Positions 42,137 to 50,290 of a stretch of 64,000 nucleotides of DNA are shown one piece after another (the first letter of the stretch is position 1; each line of letters opens with the position of its first letter). This DNA is from Coriobacteriaceae bacterium (lineage in GTDB: Bacteria; Actinomycetota; Coriobacteriia; Coriobacteriales; Coriobacteriaceae). The notes under the pieces were generated by a model that saw nothing but the letters and a program-made list of their open reading frames with translations, was not told the origin of the DNA and made no database searches. The stretch lies in assembly GCA_902363875.1 (NCBI GenBank), contig CABJBO010000006.1, positions 33,875 to 97,874 of the forward strand, given 5' to 3'. A program made the translations under genes and the position numbers.

Positions 42137-43272
42137 TCTACCTGGATAACGCGGCGACGACCATGCACAAGCCGCAGACGGTCATCGATGCCGTGACGCA
42201 GGCGATGTGCTCGCTCGGCAATGCCGGGCGCGGCGCCACGTCGGGTGCCCTCGATGCCGCTCGTACGATTCACGGTTGCCGTGCCAAGCTCGCGCGCTTG
42301 CTGGGCTGCCCGCGGGCTGATCATGTGTGCTTTACGTCCAACTCCACCGCGGCGCTCAACACCGCCATCAATGGCGTGGTGCGCCGCGGCGACCGCGTGG
42401 TCACGACGGTGCTCGAGCACAACTCCGTGTTGCGTCCGCTCAACCGCCTGGCGGCAGAGCAGGGCGTGACCGTTGAGCATGCGGGCTGCGACGCGAACGG
42501 TGCGCTCGACTACGAAGAGCTTGAGCGGCTGGTGACGCCGGGCACACGTGCCGTGGTGGTGGCGCACGCCTCCAATGTGACCGGCAACGCGGTCGACATT
42601 GCGCGCGTGGCCGCCATGGCCCATGCGGCCGGTGCGCTCGTGATCGTCGATGCCTCGCAGTCTGCCGGCACGGCGCATATTGATATGCAGGCCATGGGGC
42701 TCGACGTGGTGTGCTTTACCGGCCACAAGGGGCTCATGGGTCCGCAGGGGACCGGCGGCCTGGCCGTGGCGGAGGGCATTGACGTGGCCCCCTGGGCCAT
42801 GGGCGGTACGGGCGTGCACAGCTTTGATCCGCTGCAGCCGCTTGAGTGGCCCACGCGCCTGGAGGCGGGCACGCTCAACGGCCACGGTGTCGCCGGCCTT
42901 TCTGTCGGCCTCGACTTTATCGAGGCCCAAGGTGGGGTCGAGGCGATTGCGGCGCATGAGCGAGCACTGGCGGATCGCTTTCTCGCTGGCGTGCGCGAAA
43001 TCCCGGAGATCAAGCTCTACGGTGCCTTTGACCAGCCCGTGCGCTCGGCGATCGTTTCACTCAACGTGGGCGATATCGATTCGGCCGAGATTTCGGACGC
43101 GCTCATGCAAGGGTGGGGGATTGCGACGCGCCCCGGCGCCCACTGCGCTCCGCTCATGCACCGCGCGTTGGGGACCGAGCGCCAGGGTGTCGTTCGCTTC
43201 TCGTTTGGGTATTTCAACACGGACGAGGAAGTTGACGCCGCGATTGAAGCTTTGCGCGATTTAGCTTGCTAA
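42133..43272 (+). CDS. Cysteine desulfurase family protein (class V aminotransferase)
   Basis: A 379-residue PLP enzyme of the TIGR01977 group. MIYLDNAATTMHKP opens the fold. LEHNSVLRPL holds the PLP-stacking His, the Schiff-base Lys is in CFTGHKGLMGPQGTGG near 200, and the active-site Cys is in RPGAHCAPLMHRALGT near 343. It releases sulfur or, by context, selenium from (seleno)cysteine. ATG 42133 overlaps the DUF3343 stop. The run selD-yedF-DUF3343-desulfurase is a recognised selenium-handling cassette. A terminator follows. Confidence 0.92.
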   Translation: MIYLDNAATTMHKPQTVIDAVTQAMCSLGNAGRGATSGALDAARTIHGCRAKLARLLGCPRADHVCFTSNSTAALNTAINGVVRRGDRVVTTVLEHNSVLRPLNRLAAEQGVTVEHAGCDANGALDYEELERLVTPGTRAVVVAHASNVTGNAVDIARVAAMAHAAGALVIVDASQSAGTAHIDMQAMGLDVVCFTGHKGLMGPQGTGGLAVAEGIDVAPWAMGGTGVHSFDPLQPLEWPTRLEAGTLNGHGVAGLSVGLDFIEAQGGVEAIAAHERALADRFLAGVREIPEIKLYGAFDQPVRSAIVSLNVGDIDSAEISDALMQGWGIATRPGAHCAPLMHRALGTERQGVVRFSFGYFNTDEEVDAAIEALRDLAC

Positions 43273-43286
43273 AGCGTATATACTTG

Positions 43287-43318
43287 CGGGATGGGCCTTT
43301 TGCCCGTCCCGTTTTTGT
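43287..43318 (+). terminator. Terminator of the selD-yedF-desulfurase operon
   Basis: CGGGATGGGC, loop CTTTT, GCCCGTCCCG (one G-T pair), then TTTTTGTTT. Confidence 0.88.
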
Positions 43319-43339
43319 TTCGACCCGAAAGGTGGTCCC

Positions 43340-44698
43340 ATGGCCTCATCCGCCCCGCGCGGCCTGCGCTCCGACCATGTCGTTACCGTCGGTATCGCCC
43401 TGTTCTCGATGCTCTTTGGCGCCGGCAACCTTATTATTCCGCCGCTGCTGGCGCTGCAGGCAGGTTCTGCCACGCCGGTCGCCATGCTCGGCTTTCTCAT
43501 TGCCGCCATCGGCCTGCCCGTCATGGGCTTTATCGCCGTGGCACTTGCCGGAACGGCGCGCGAGCTTGCCGGCCGTGTGCATCCCAAGTTCGGCGAGTTC
43601 TTTGTCGCGGCGGTGTATCTGGCTATCGGCCCGTGCCTGGCCATTCCGCGCACGAGCTCCACGGCCTTCGAGATGCTGGTGCCGCTGTTGCCCGAGGGCG
43701 TCTCGCTCGGCACGGCGCGCCTGGTGTTTGCCGTCGGCTTCTTTGTCGTCGCGTTTGCGCTCACGCTGCGCCCGGGCGTCATCACACGCGTGCTCGGCCG
43801 CATTACGGGCCCCGCGCTCATTGCGCTCATCGTGCTGGTCGTTGGTGCTGCCGTGATCTCGCCGCTGGGTCCCGCTGCCGCGCCGCAGGCCCCCTACGAT
43901 GCTGGCGCTGCCGTGCAGGGCTTTCTGACTGGCTATCAGACCATGGACCTGCTCGCGTCGCTCGCCTTTGGCATCATCATCGCCGAGACCATCCACGAGT
44001 TGGGTGTTACCGATGACAAGCGCGTGGCCTTCGAGATTTCGCGTTCCGGTGTGATCGCCGGCGTACTCATGGCCATCATCTACTGCGGCTTGGGCCTTGC
44101 CGGTATGCAGCTCGGCACCGTGATGCCCGACGCTACCAACGGCGCCGCCATCCTCGCCCGTTCGGCCTCCATGCATTTTGGGCTTGCCGGCACGGTCGTG
44201 GTCTTTGCGATCTTTTTCCTCGCCTGCATGAACGTGTGCATCGGCCTCATCAGCTGCTGCTCGCGTTACTTCTGCGAGACGTATGTGGTCGAAGGGGGAG
44301 CGGAGGCCTCTGAGGAGGCCATGCGCCGCCCCTTTGCGGTTCTCGCCTTTGTGTTCGCAGCGTTTTCGTGCGTGCTCTCCAACGTGGGCCTCGACGTGAT
44401 TCTTATGTTCTCGGTGCCCATGCTCAATGCCTTGTATCCCGTTGCCATTGTGCTGGTGCTTATGGGCCTGGTGCACGGTTTTTGCGATGTGCATCCGCAG
44501 GTATGGGTTTGGGTCGGCGGCGTCGTCGCGGTGCAGAGCGTGATCACCTCGGTCCGCGACGCGTTCTTTGCTGGCGCGTGGCTACCGTTCGATGCGCTGC
44601 CGCTGGCGGATATCGGTGCCGCGTGGGCGCCGGTCGCCGTGGTGGCGTTTGTGATAGGCCTGCTCCACAGCCGGTTTGTCGCACATTCGAGGAGCTAG
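43340..44698 (+). CDS. brnQ: Branched-chain amino acid transporter (BrnQ/LIVCS family)
   Basis: A 452-residue membrane protein with about 12 hydrophobic segments. The first helix carries the family motif ALFSMLFGAGNLIIPPLLAL near 20-39, and LAIGPCLAIPRTSSTAFEM near 95-113 is the conserved helix-3 region. FLTGYQTMDLLASLAFGIII near 195 and the Na+-site serines follow. It imports leucine, isoleucine and valine with sodium. The start has CGAAAGGTGG. It lies between the selenium operon and two tRNA genes and has no obvious link to either. Confidence 0.93.
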   Translation: MASSAPRGLRSDHVVTVGIALFSMLFGAGNLIIPPLLALQAGSATPVAMLGFLIAAIGLPVMGFIAVALAGTARELAGRVHPKFGEFFVAAVYLAIGPCLAIPRTSSTAFEMLVPLLPEGVSLGTARLVFAVGFFVVAFALTLRPGVITRVLGRITGPALIALIVLVVGAAVISPLGPAAAPQAPYDAGAAVQGFLTGYQTMDLLASLAFGIIIAETIHELGVTDDKRVAFEISRSGVIAGVLMAIIYCGLGLAGMQLGTVMPDATNGAAILARSASMHFGLAGTVVVFAIFFLACMNVCIGLISCCSRYFCETYVVEGGAEASEEAMRRPFAVLAFVFAAFSCVLSNVGLDVILMFSVPMLNALYPVAIVLVLMGLVHGFCDVHPQVWVWVGGVVAVQSVITSVRDAFFAGAWLPFDALPLADIGAAWAPVAVVAFVIGLLHSRFVAHSRS

Positions 44699-44789
44699 AA
44701 TATCGCCGCTTGCACAGGCGGGAAGTCTCCCCTATAATTTCCTTCGCTTTGGGACACGCAAGGTTTATGCCTTAGCTGCTCAACACCTT

Positions 44790-44866
44790 CGGGACGTGGC
44801 GCAGTTTGGTAGCGCGCCTGCTTTGGGAGCAGGATGTCGCAGGTTCAAATCCTGTCGTCCCGACCA
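44790..44866 (+). tRNA. tRNA-Pro (anticodon TGG)
   Basis: 77 bases: the acceptor CGGGACG pairs with CGTCCCG, the anticodon stem is CCTGC/GCAGG with loop TTTGGGA, the T-arm has GGTTCAAATCC, and an encoded CCA follows the ACCA end. Confidence 0.96.
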
Positions 44867-44872
44867 TATCTT

Positions 44873-44946
44873 GCGGGCGTAGTTCAATGGTAGAACCCCA
44901 GCCTTCCAAGCTGATGACGCGGGTTCGATTCCCGTCGCCCGCTCCA
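44873..44946 (+). tRNA. tRNA-Gly (anticodon TCC)
   Basis: 74 bases: the acceptor GCGGGCG pairs with CGCCCGC, the anticodon loop is CTTCCAA, the T-arm has GGGTTCGATTCCC, and CCA is encoded. It follows the tRNA-Pro gene by six bases. Its 3' end is copied in both orientations in the next element. Confidence 0.96.
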
Positions 44947-45008
44947 TAAGAATTGTTTTAACGGCTTTGGTTTCCTTTGGGAATCAGAGCTGTTTTCGTT
45001 TACGCGCC

Positions 45009-45149
45009 GGGCGACGGGAATCGAACCCGTCAGGGTGCGGAGCTGAGAAAATGCGTGAGCATTTTCCAGCGCAGCACGCAAGGGCCGAAGGCCCGCAGCG
45101 AAACAAGGATTTGCGAAGCAAATCCTTGGACTTCCCGTCGCCCGCTCCA
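45009..45149. repeat. Structured inverted-repeat element E3 flanked by tRNA-Gly 3'-end copies
   Basis: The left end 45009-45029 is an exact inverted copy of the last 21 bases before the tRNA-Gly tail (44920-44940). The right end 45132-45149 is an exact direct copy of its last 18 bases (44929-44946), ending with CCA. Between them are three perfect hairpins: 45047-45066 (8 bp, GTGA loop), 45082-45094 (5 bp, GAA loop) and 45105-45127 (10 bp, GAA loop). No complete second tRNA and no protein are encoded. Confidence 0.85.
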
Positions 45150-45269
45150 AGCTATATAATCGCAGGCCAATATGCTAATTTGGCTCGCGTTTATTTTTAT
45201 ACCGTCCGACCTCGCGGGGCAAATGAACCAAGAGCGTTTGTCCCACATCGTAAGAAAGTAGTGATTGCC

Positions 45270-46106
45270 ATGGCACAGAGTAAGGCAGAATACCCCACCC
45301 CCGACTGCCTGGCGCCCGCCGCGATCGAGGCTAAGTCCGAGGCCGCCGGCGTTACCAAGGCCAACCTGCCGGTCTCGAAGGCCTTTTTGCTCGCCATGTT
45401 CGCCGGAGCGTTTATCGCCTTCGGCGGCCTGTTCTTCACGGTCTTTCTGAGCGATCCCACGCTTGGCTGGGGCGCCCAGCGCTTCGTGGGCGGTCTTGCT
45501 TTTTGCCTGGGACTGGTGCTCGTGCTCATTTGCGGCGCGGAGCTGTTTACCGGTAACTCGCTTATGGTATGCGCGCTTAAGAGCAAAAAGATTACGCTCG
45601 TCCAGATGTTCAAGGCTTGGGCTGTTGTGTGGATCGGCAACTTTGCCGGCGCCCTGTTCGTTGTCTTTTTGATTTACATGGCAGCTATTTATAAGCTCAA
45701 CGGCGAGGCCGTCGCCAATACCATGGTGAGCGTCGCCGCCGGTAAGGTTGCGATCGACGCCGTTACCATCTTCTTCCGCGGCATTTTGTGCAACATCTTT
45801 GTCTGCCTGGCCGTATGGATCGGCACTGCCGGCAAGACCGTGGTCGACAAGGTCGTGGGCATTTTGCTGCCCATCGCTGCCTTTGTGGCCTGCGGTTTTG
45901 AGCACTGCGTCGCCAACATGTACTTTTTGCCCATGGGTATTTTGATGCACTCCTGCGGCTATGGAGCCGATGTCGCTGGCGCCGATGCCCTCAACGCTGC
46001 CGGGTTGGCGCTCAACCTTACGGTCGCCACGCTGGGCAATATCGTGGGTGGCGCCCTGATCGTGGCGCTGGGCTACTGGTTTATCTACGCCAATAAGGAG
46101 GCCTAA
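45270..46106 (+). CDS. Formate/nitrite transporter family channel
   Basis: A 278-residue FNT-family protein with six membrane segments. The conserved pieces are the CGAELFTGNSLM loop near 90-101 (constriction), the RGILCNIFVCLAVW helix near 168, and GFEHCVANMYFLPMGI near 208-223 (central His). FNT channels move formate, nitrite or hydrosulfide. Because selenium- and Mo-dependent genes surround it, formate exchange for a formate dehydrogenase is the likely role, but hydrosulfide or nitrite cannot be excluded. ATG 45270 is the start; the ribosome-binding site is weak. Confidence 0.9.
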   Translation: MAQSKAEYPTPDCLAPAAIEAKSEAAGVTKANLPVSKAFLLAMFAGAFIAFGGLFFTVFLSDPTLGWGAQRFVGGLAFCLGLVLVLICGAELFTGNSLMVCALKSKKITLVQMFKAWAVVWIGNFAGALFVVFLIYMAAIYKLNGEAVANTMVSVAAGKVAIDAVTIFFRGILCNIFVCLAVWIGTAGKTVVDKVVGILLPIAAFVACGFEHCVANMYFLPMGILMHSCGYGADVAGADALNAAGLALNLTVATLGNIVGGALIVALGYWFIYANKEA

Positions 46107-46129
46107 AGCCACCAAGCCATAACCGACCA

Positions 46130-46214
46130 AAAAGGGACAGGTTTATTTTGGCAGGTTTTAGACGAGGCGCTTCGACGTCTTGTCACGAGCTGCCATAATG
46201 GACCTGTCCCTTTT
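46130..46214. repeat. Palindromic element with AAAGGGACAGGT arms, copy P3
   Basis: AAAAGGGACAGGT (46130-46142) pairs perfectly with ACCTGTCCCTTTT (46202-46214). The 59-base interior holds a GGCAG/CTGCC pair and further partial pairing. The AAAGGGAC arm core is shared with P1 and P2, but the remainder differs. It lies between the FNT channel and selA. Confidence 0.75.
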
Positions 46215-46292
46215 GCGTGCGCGCCGGTATTTATTTGCCCGATGACGATCGCGGGGGACCAGCTTTTTATTGAACATGTCGAAAGGCTTTTC

Positions 46293-47750
46293 ATGAGCGA
46301 CTGCGAATCCATGTCTGCCGAGGTGCGCGGCCGCCTGCGTTCCATTCCCGCCGTTCACGAGCTGCTTGCCGAGTGGCCGGTCATGAAGGCTGCTGGCGAT
46401 GCAGGCGACACGATGGTACGCGAGGCGATTGACGCCGAGCTCGATGCCGAGCGCGCGGCGATTCGCTCCGGCGCCCCTGCAAGGAACAAGCGCGAGCTCG
46501 CCTTGGCAATTGAGCAGCGGACCCATCGCCTGTCGCTGCCGACCCTGCGCCCTGCCGTCAACGCGACGGGCGTTGTGATTCACACCAATCTGGGCCGCGC
46601 TCCGCTCGCTCCCGCGGCGGTGCAGGCGGTGACCGATGTCGCCCGAGGCTACAGCACGCTTGAGTATGACGTCTCAACCTGCGCTCGCGGGGGCCGCAAA
46701 GAGCATGCCGCGCGTCTGCTGCGCACGCTCACGGGGGCGCAGGACGCCTTAGTTGTCAACAACAATGCCGCCGCGGTGCTGTTGGTGCTTGCCGCGCATG
46801 CCTTCGGCAAAGAGGTCATCGTGAGCCGCGGCGAGCTTGTCGAGGTGGGCGGCAGCTTCCGCATCCCCGACATCATGGCGGCTTCGGGTGCCAAGCTTGT
46901 CGAGGTTGGCTCTACCAACCGCACACATCTGGATGATTATCGAAACGCCATCACGCCCAACACGGCGATGATCCTCAAAGTCCATCCTTCCAACTACCGT
47001 ATCGAGGGCTTCCACGAGGAGGTTTCCGTGGCGGAGCTTTCTGCGCTGGCGCATGAACATGGCCTGTTGCTTTACGAGGACCAAGGCTCAGGCGCTTTGC
47101 TTGCAGATGGGGTACTCGCCGATGCGGGGGAGAGGCCCGCGTCCGTGTCTCTTGGCGCCGGCGTTGACGTCGTCTCGTGCTCGGGCGACAAACTGCTCGG
47201 TGCTTCGCAGGCGGGCATCATCCTTGGCAACGCCCAGGCAATTGCCGCCTGCGCCTCTCATCCGCTTATGCGCGCGCTTCGCCCCGGTAAGCTCACGCTC
47301 GCGGCGCTCGAGGCCACTTTGCGACTGTATGTGACCGGTCCCGATGCGGCGCATCGGGAGATCCCGGTACTCAACATGCTTTCCGGCGCGCCGGCTCCGC
47401 TCGAGCGCCAGGCCAAGCGCCTGCACGACCGCATGCTGCGCAAGCTTCGCGAGGCTCAGTGCGAGGAGGCCGTGGAGCTGCAGGTTGTCGAGGGCGCCTC
47501 TACTCCCGGCGGCGGATCGCTGCCGACTGTCGAGCTCCCTACATTTTGCGTTGCCGTCTGTCCCGTCGATGGGCGTCTATCCGCCGATGGCCTAAAGCGC
47601 GCTATGGTACAGGAGCCCGATACGCCGGTTGTGACACGCGTGCGCCACGACCAGGTGCTGTTTGACGTTCGCACGCTTTTGCACGACACCGACCTTGACC
47701 TGTGTGCGTCTGCGTTGGCGGATGCCGTGCGGGCGGGTTTGCGTCGATGA
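46293..47750 (+). CDS. selA: L-seryl-tRNA(Sec) selenium transferase
   Basis: A 485-residue PLP enzyme that turns Ser-tRNA(Sec) into Sec-tRNA(Sec) using selenophosphate. LRSIPAVHELL opens the N-terminal tRNA-binding region. LRPAVNATGVVIHTNLGRAPL is near 88-108, and YSTLEYDVSTCARGGRKEH is near 126-144. LKVHPSNYRIEGF follows, and the Schiff-base Lys is in VVSCSGDKLLGASQAGII near 295. ATG 46293 has GAAAGG upstream; the frame also opens at 46242, but without a ribosome-binding site. It overlaps selB by four bases. Confidence 0.96.
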   Translation: MSDCESMSAEVRGRLRSIPAVHELLAEWPVMKAAGDAGDTMVREAIDAELDAERAAIRSGAPARNKRELALAIEQRTHRLSLPTLRPAVNATGVVIHTNLGRAPLAPAAVQAVTDVARGYSTLEYDVSTCARGGRKEHAARLLRTLTGAQDALVVNNNAAAVLLVLAAHAFGKEVIVSRGELVEVGGSFRIPDIMAASGAKLVEVGSTNRTHLDDYRNAITPNTAMILKVHPSNYRIEGFHEEVSVAELSALAHEHGLLLYEDQGSGALLADGVLADAGERPASVSLGAGVDVVSCSGDKLLGASQAGIILGNAQAIAACASHPLMRALRPGKLTLAALEATLRLYVTGPDAAHREIPVLNMLSGAPAPLERQAKRLHDRMLRKLREAQCEEAVELQVVEGASTPGGGSLPTVELPTFCVAVCPVDGRLSADGLKRAMVQEPDTPVVTRVRHDQVLFDVRTLLHDTDLDLCASALADAVRAGLRR

Positions 47751-49717
47751 CTGCGCGTGAGCTTGTCGAGTGTCCCGTTGTCGTTGGAACAGCAGGACAC
47801 GTCGACCACGGAAAGTCGGCCCTTATCGAGGCGCTGACCGGCAAAAATCCCGACCGTCTGGAGGTCGAACGGCGCCGAGGCATGACCACTGAGCTCGGCT
47901 TTGGCGAGCTCGAGCTTCCCAGCGGCAAGCTTGTCGGCTTGGTTGACGTGCCCGGGCATGCGCACTACCTGCGCGCGATGGTACAGGGTGCCACCGGCGT
48001 GGACGTTGCGTTGCTGGTGGTTTCTGCCGTTGAGGGCGTGATGCCGCAGACGCGAGAGCACGTGTACGTGTTGGAGCTGTTGGGCGTGAGGCACCTCGTG
48101 GTGGCGCTCACGATGCGCGATCTGGCCGATGACGAGACGGCGGAGCTCGCCGAGCTCGACGTGATGGACTTCCTCAGCGATACCGTCTTTGCCGATGCGC
48201 CCGTGGTGCCTGTTTCCTCGCGCACGGGCGTGGGCATCGAGGACGTTCGCCTTGCCCTCGATGCCGCCATCGACTCTTTCCTGGCCGATGCCGCATCCCG
48301 CCCGGTGCGCCCCGGTCTGGCCCCGCGCCTGCCCATCGACCGCTGCTTCACCATCAAGGGATCCGGGACGGTCGTCACGGGCACGCTTCACGATGCCCCC
48401 GTAGCGGTGGGCGACGAGCTCGTCTCATGTCCCGCGGGCGTGCGCTGCCGCGTGCGTGCGATTCAGGTGCATGGTGATACTCCTCGGGCGTTGCCCGGAC
48501 AGCGCGCGGCGCTCAACATCGTGGGCGACGGTGCGGGCGACCTTCCGCGTGGCGAGGTCCTCTGCGGGTCTGGTGCTGAGGGCTCGACGCTCAGGCTCAT
48601 CGCCCGCTTCACGTATCTGGGGCGCGAGGGCACCAAGCCCGCGCCCTTCGGGTCCGGTACGCGCGTTCATGTGATGGCGGGTACGGCGGAGGTCCTTGGC
48701 CGTATCATGCTCATGGAGGGTGAGGGACCCATTGAGGTTGGCGAGACCCGCATCGTGCAGGTCCGTCTGGAGGAGCGCCTTCCCGTGCGATCGGGCGACG
48801 GCCTCATTGTGCTCGCGTTCTCGCCGGTGGTGCTTATCGGCGGCGGTCGTGTTCTTCTTTCGCGGTGTCGCCGCTCGCGCGTCCTCTCCGCGGGCGAGTG
48901 TGCGCTGCTCGGGGCCCTGGATGCCGACGACCGCGCCGCCGCCGTTGCCGCATGGTTGGGGCTGCAGCGCCTGCCCGTGCCTGCCGCGGCCGCAGCCCGT
49001 GCTCTCGATCTTTCGGGTGCCGAGGCGGCTGCGCTCCTGCACGGGGCGGTTTCCTCGGGTCACGCCGTGGCGCTTCGTGCCGAGCGCTCGACCGAGGAGC
49101 TCTATGCCGCCCCCGCTGTGCTCGATGCCGCCCTCGCCACGCTCTCCGTCACGTTGGCCGCCATGCACGGGGCCGCGCCCAAGCAGACGGGTTTCACGCC
49201 GGGCGAGGTCGCGCATGCCGCCTGGCCGACAGCGGGCGAAGACGTCGCGTCCGCGCTCGTTCTCGAGGGCTGTGCGCGCGGCGTGTGCACCGTCGACGGT
49301 GCCGAGGTGTTCGACCCGCACTCTGCCGCTGCGGCGATACGTGTGGTGCGCGAGGCGAGCCAGCGCATCGTGGCCGCCCTCGACGAGGCGGGTCTCGGTG
49401 CGGCGACGCTGCCCGAGGTGGGTGAGCGTCTGCAGCTCGATCGCGACACCATGACGCGTGCCCTGCGCGAGCTTTCGCTCAACCGCGCGATCGTTAAGAT
49501 CGAACGCGACGTTGCCTTGTCTGCCGCCGCCGAGGCCCATGCACGTGAGGTCGTCGCCGCGGCTATCGAGGCTGCTGGCGGCGTTGCCACGACGAGTGTG
49601 CTGCGCGAGGCCTTAGGCGTGTCGCGCAAACGAGCCATTAGCATCTTGGAGCACCTGGATGCGGTGCGTTTTACGACGCTCAACAAGGAGGCCGGCGGTC
49701 TCAGATCCCTGCGCTAG
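47747..49717 (+). CDS. selB: Selenocysteine-specific elongation factor SelB
   Basis: A 656-residue GTPase that carries Sec-tRNA(Sec) to UGA with a SECIS. G1 is GTAGHVDHGKS at about 15-25, the effector region is RRGMTTELGFGELE, and G3 is VDVPGHAHYLRAM near 62. The G4 position reads ALTMRDLADDE rather than the usual TKxD/NKxD. The SelB-specific domain and four winged helices (SECIS binding) fill residues about 330-656 (RRSRVLSAGE..., EALGVSRKRAISILEHLD near the end). It starts inside the selA stop (ATGA overlap). tRNA-Sec follows. Confidence 0.96.
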   Translation: MTARELVECPVVVGTAGHVDHGKSALIEALTGKNPDRLEVERRRGMTTELGFGELELPSGKLVGLVDVPGHAHYLRAMVQGATGVDVALLVVSAVEGVMPQTREHVYVLELLGVRHLVVALTMRDLADDETAELAELDVMDFLSDTVFADAPVVPVSSRTGVGIEDVRLALDAAIDSFLADAASRPVRPGLAPRLPIDRCFTIKGSGTVVTGTLHDAPVAVGDELVSCPAGVRCRVRAIQVHGDTPRALPGQRAALNIVGDGAGDLPRGEVLCGSGAEGSTLRLIARFTYLGREGTKPAPFGSGTRVHVMAGTAEVLGRIMLMEGEGPIEVGETRIVQVRLEERLPVRSGDGLIVLAFSPVVLIGGGRVLLSRCRRSRVLSAGECALLGALDADDRAAAVAAWLGLQRLPVPAAAAARALDLSGAEAAALLHGAVSSGHAVALRAERSTEELYAAPAVLDAALATLSVTLAAMHGAAPKQTGFTPGEVAHAAWPTAGEDVASALVLEGCARGVCTVDGAEVFDPHSAAAAIRVVREASQRIVAALDEAGLGAATLPEVGERLQLDRDTMTRALRELSLNRAIVKIERDVALSAAAEAHAREVVAAAIEAAGGVATTSVLREALGVSRKRAISILEHLDAVRFTTLNKEAGGLRSLR

Positions 49718-49740
49718 GGCTCCGAATCGCCGCGGGCCAC

Positions 49741-49888
49741 AAAACCGGCCTATCTACTACGTTTAAGTGAGTACCCTCGACCATTTCAAAAACCGCAAAA
49801 ACAAAACCGCAGGTAGATGACTTGCCGATGTTACGAAAAAGTGGGTATGGCTAACCCTTGCTGGTTAAACGTAGTAGATGGGCCGTTT
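49741..49888. repeat. Long inverted-repeat element E4 between selB and tRNA-Sec
   Basis: Left arm 49741-49766 (core TATCTACTACGTTTAA) pairs with right arm 49864-49888. The pairing is near-complete, with one extra base and one substitution. The spacer of about 97 bases holds a GTACCC/GGGTAT pair but no long hairpin. It lies 23 bases after selB and ends 43 bases before tRNA-Sec. Confidence 0.8.
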
Positions 49889-49931
49889 TCGTGGCGCGAC
49901 ACTGCGCGTTTGGTAAAATACCGCCACGTTT

Positions 49932-50028
49932 GGGAACGGATGGGCTCCGGTGGGCCCCGCGGTCCTCAAAACCGTTGTGAGGCGTGCAAAACGTCTTGGA
50001 TGTGTTCGATTCACATACGTTCCCGCCA
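49932..50028 (+). tRNA. selC: tRNA-Sec (anticodon TCA)
   Basis: 97 bases with the long variable arm typical of bacterial tRNA-Sec. The acceptor GGGAACG pairs with CGTTCCC. The anticodon stem-loop is CGGTCCTCAAAACCG with TCA. A long variable arm follows (TTGTGAGGCGTGCAAAACG region). The T-arm is ATGTGTTCGATTCACAT, with GCCA at the 3' end. It decodes UGA as selenocysteine, and lies 214 bases after selB. Confidence 0.94.
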
Positions 50029-50041
50029 ACGCATCCTGCCA

Positions 50042-50076
50042 ACCACCACAAAGGTGCCTGTCCTCTTTGTGGTGGT
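50042..50076 (+). terminator. Hairpin after tRNA-Sec
   Basis: ACCACCACAAAGG pairs with CCTCTTTGTGGTGGT (two-base bulge) around TGCCTGT. No T-run follows. The next 214 bases before gdhA show no gene. Confidence 0.5.
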
Positions 50077-50290
50077 ATGGACCATGTGGACGAAACAGCT
50101 TCGAAACACGCGATTTGTACGTCGGGTGCTCAAAAACGCTTCTACCTGCATCGTAATCAAAACGAAACATCTGCTCGTCGGCTTATGCGAAACTTTGCTG
50201 CAACAGTGCGATATTATCCATACTCGATAAAGCTCGCGGCGCATGGGGCGCCGCGAACGACACCTTTCTTTTCCATCAATTGGAGGAAGC

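Noticed and set aside
45009..45149. A second full tRNA-Gly gene
   Set aside because: Only the 3' part is present, once inverted and once direct; no acceptor 5' strand, D-arm or anticodon arm.
44967..45269. Upstream extension of the formate/nitrite channel reading frame through the E3 element
   Set aside because: The conserved protein begins at ATG 45270; the extension is translated tRNA-like and hairpin sequence.
49817..50230. Open frames of 101-137 residues over the tRNA-Sec region
   Set aside because: They run through the E4 repeat and the tRNA-Sec gene, whose secondary structure is clear.
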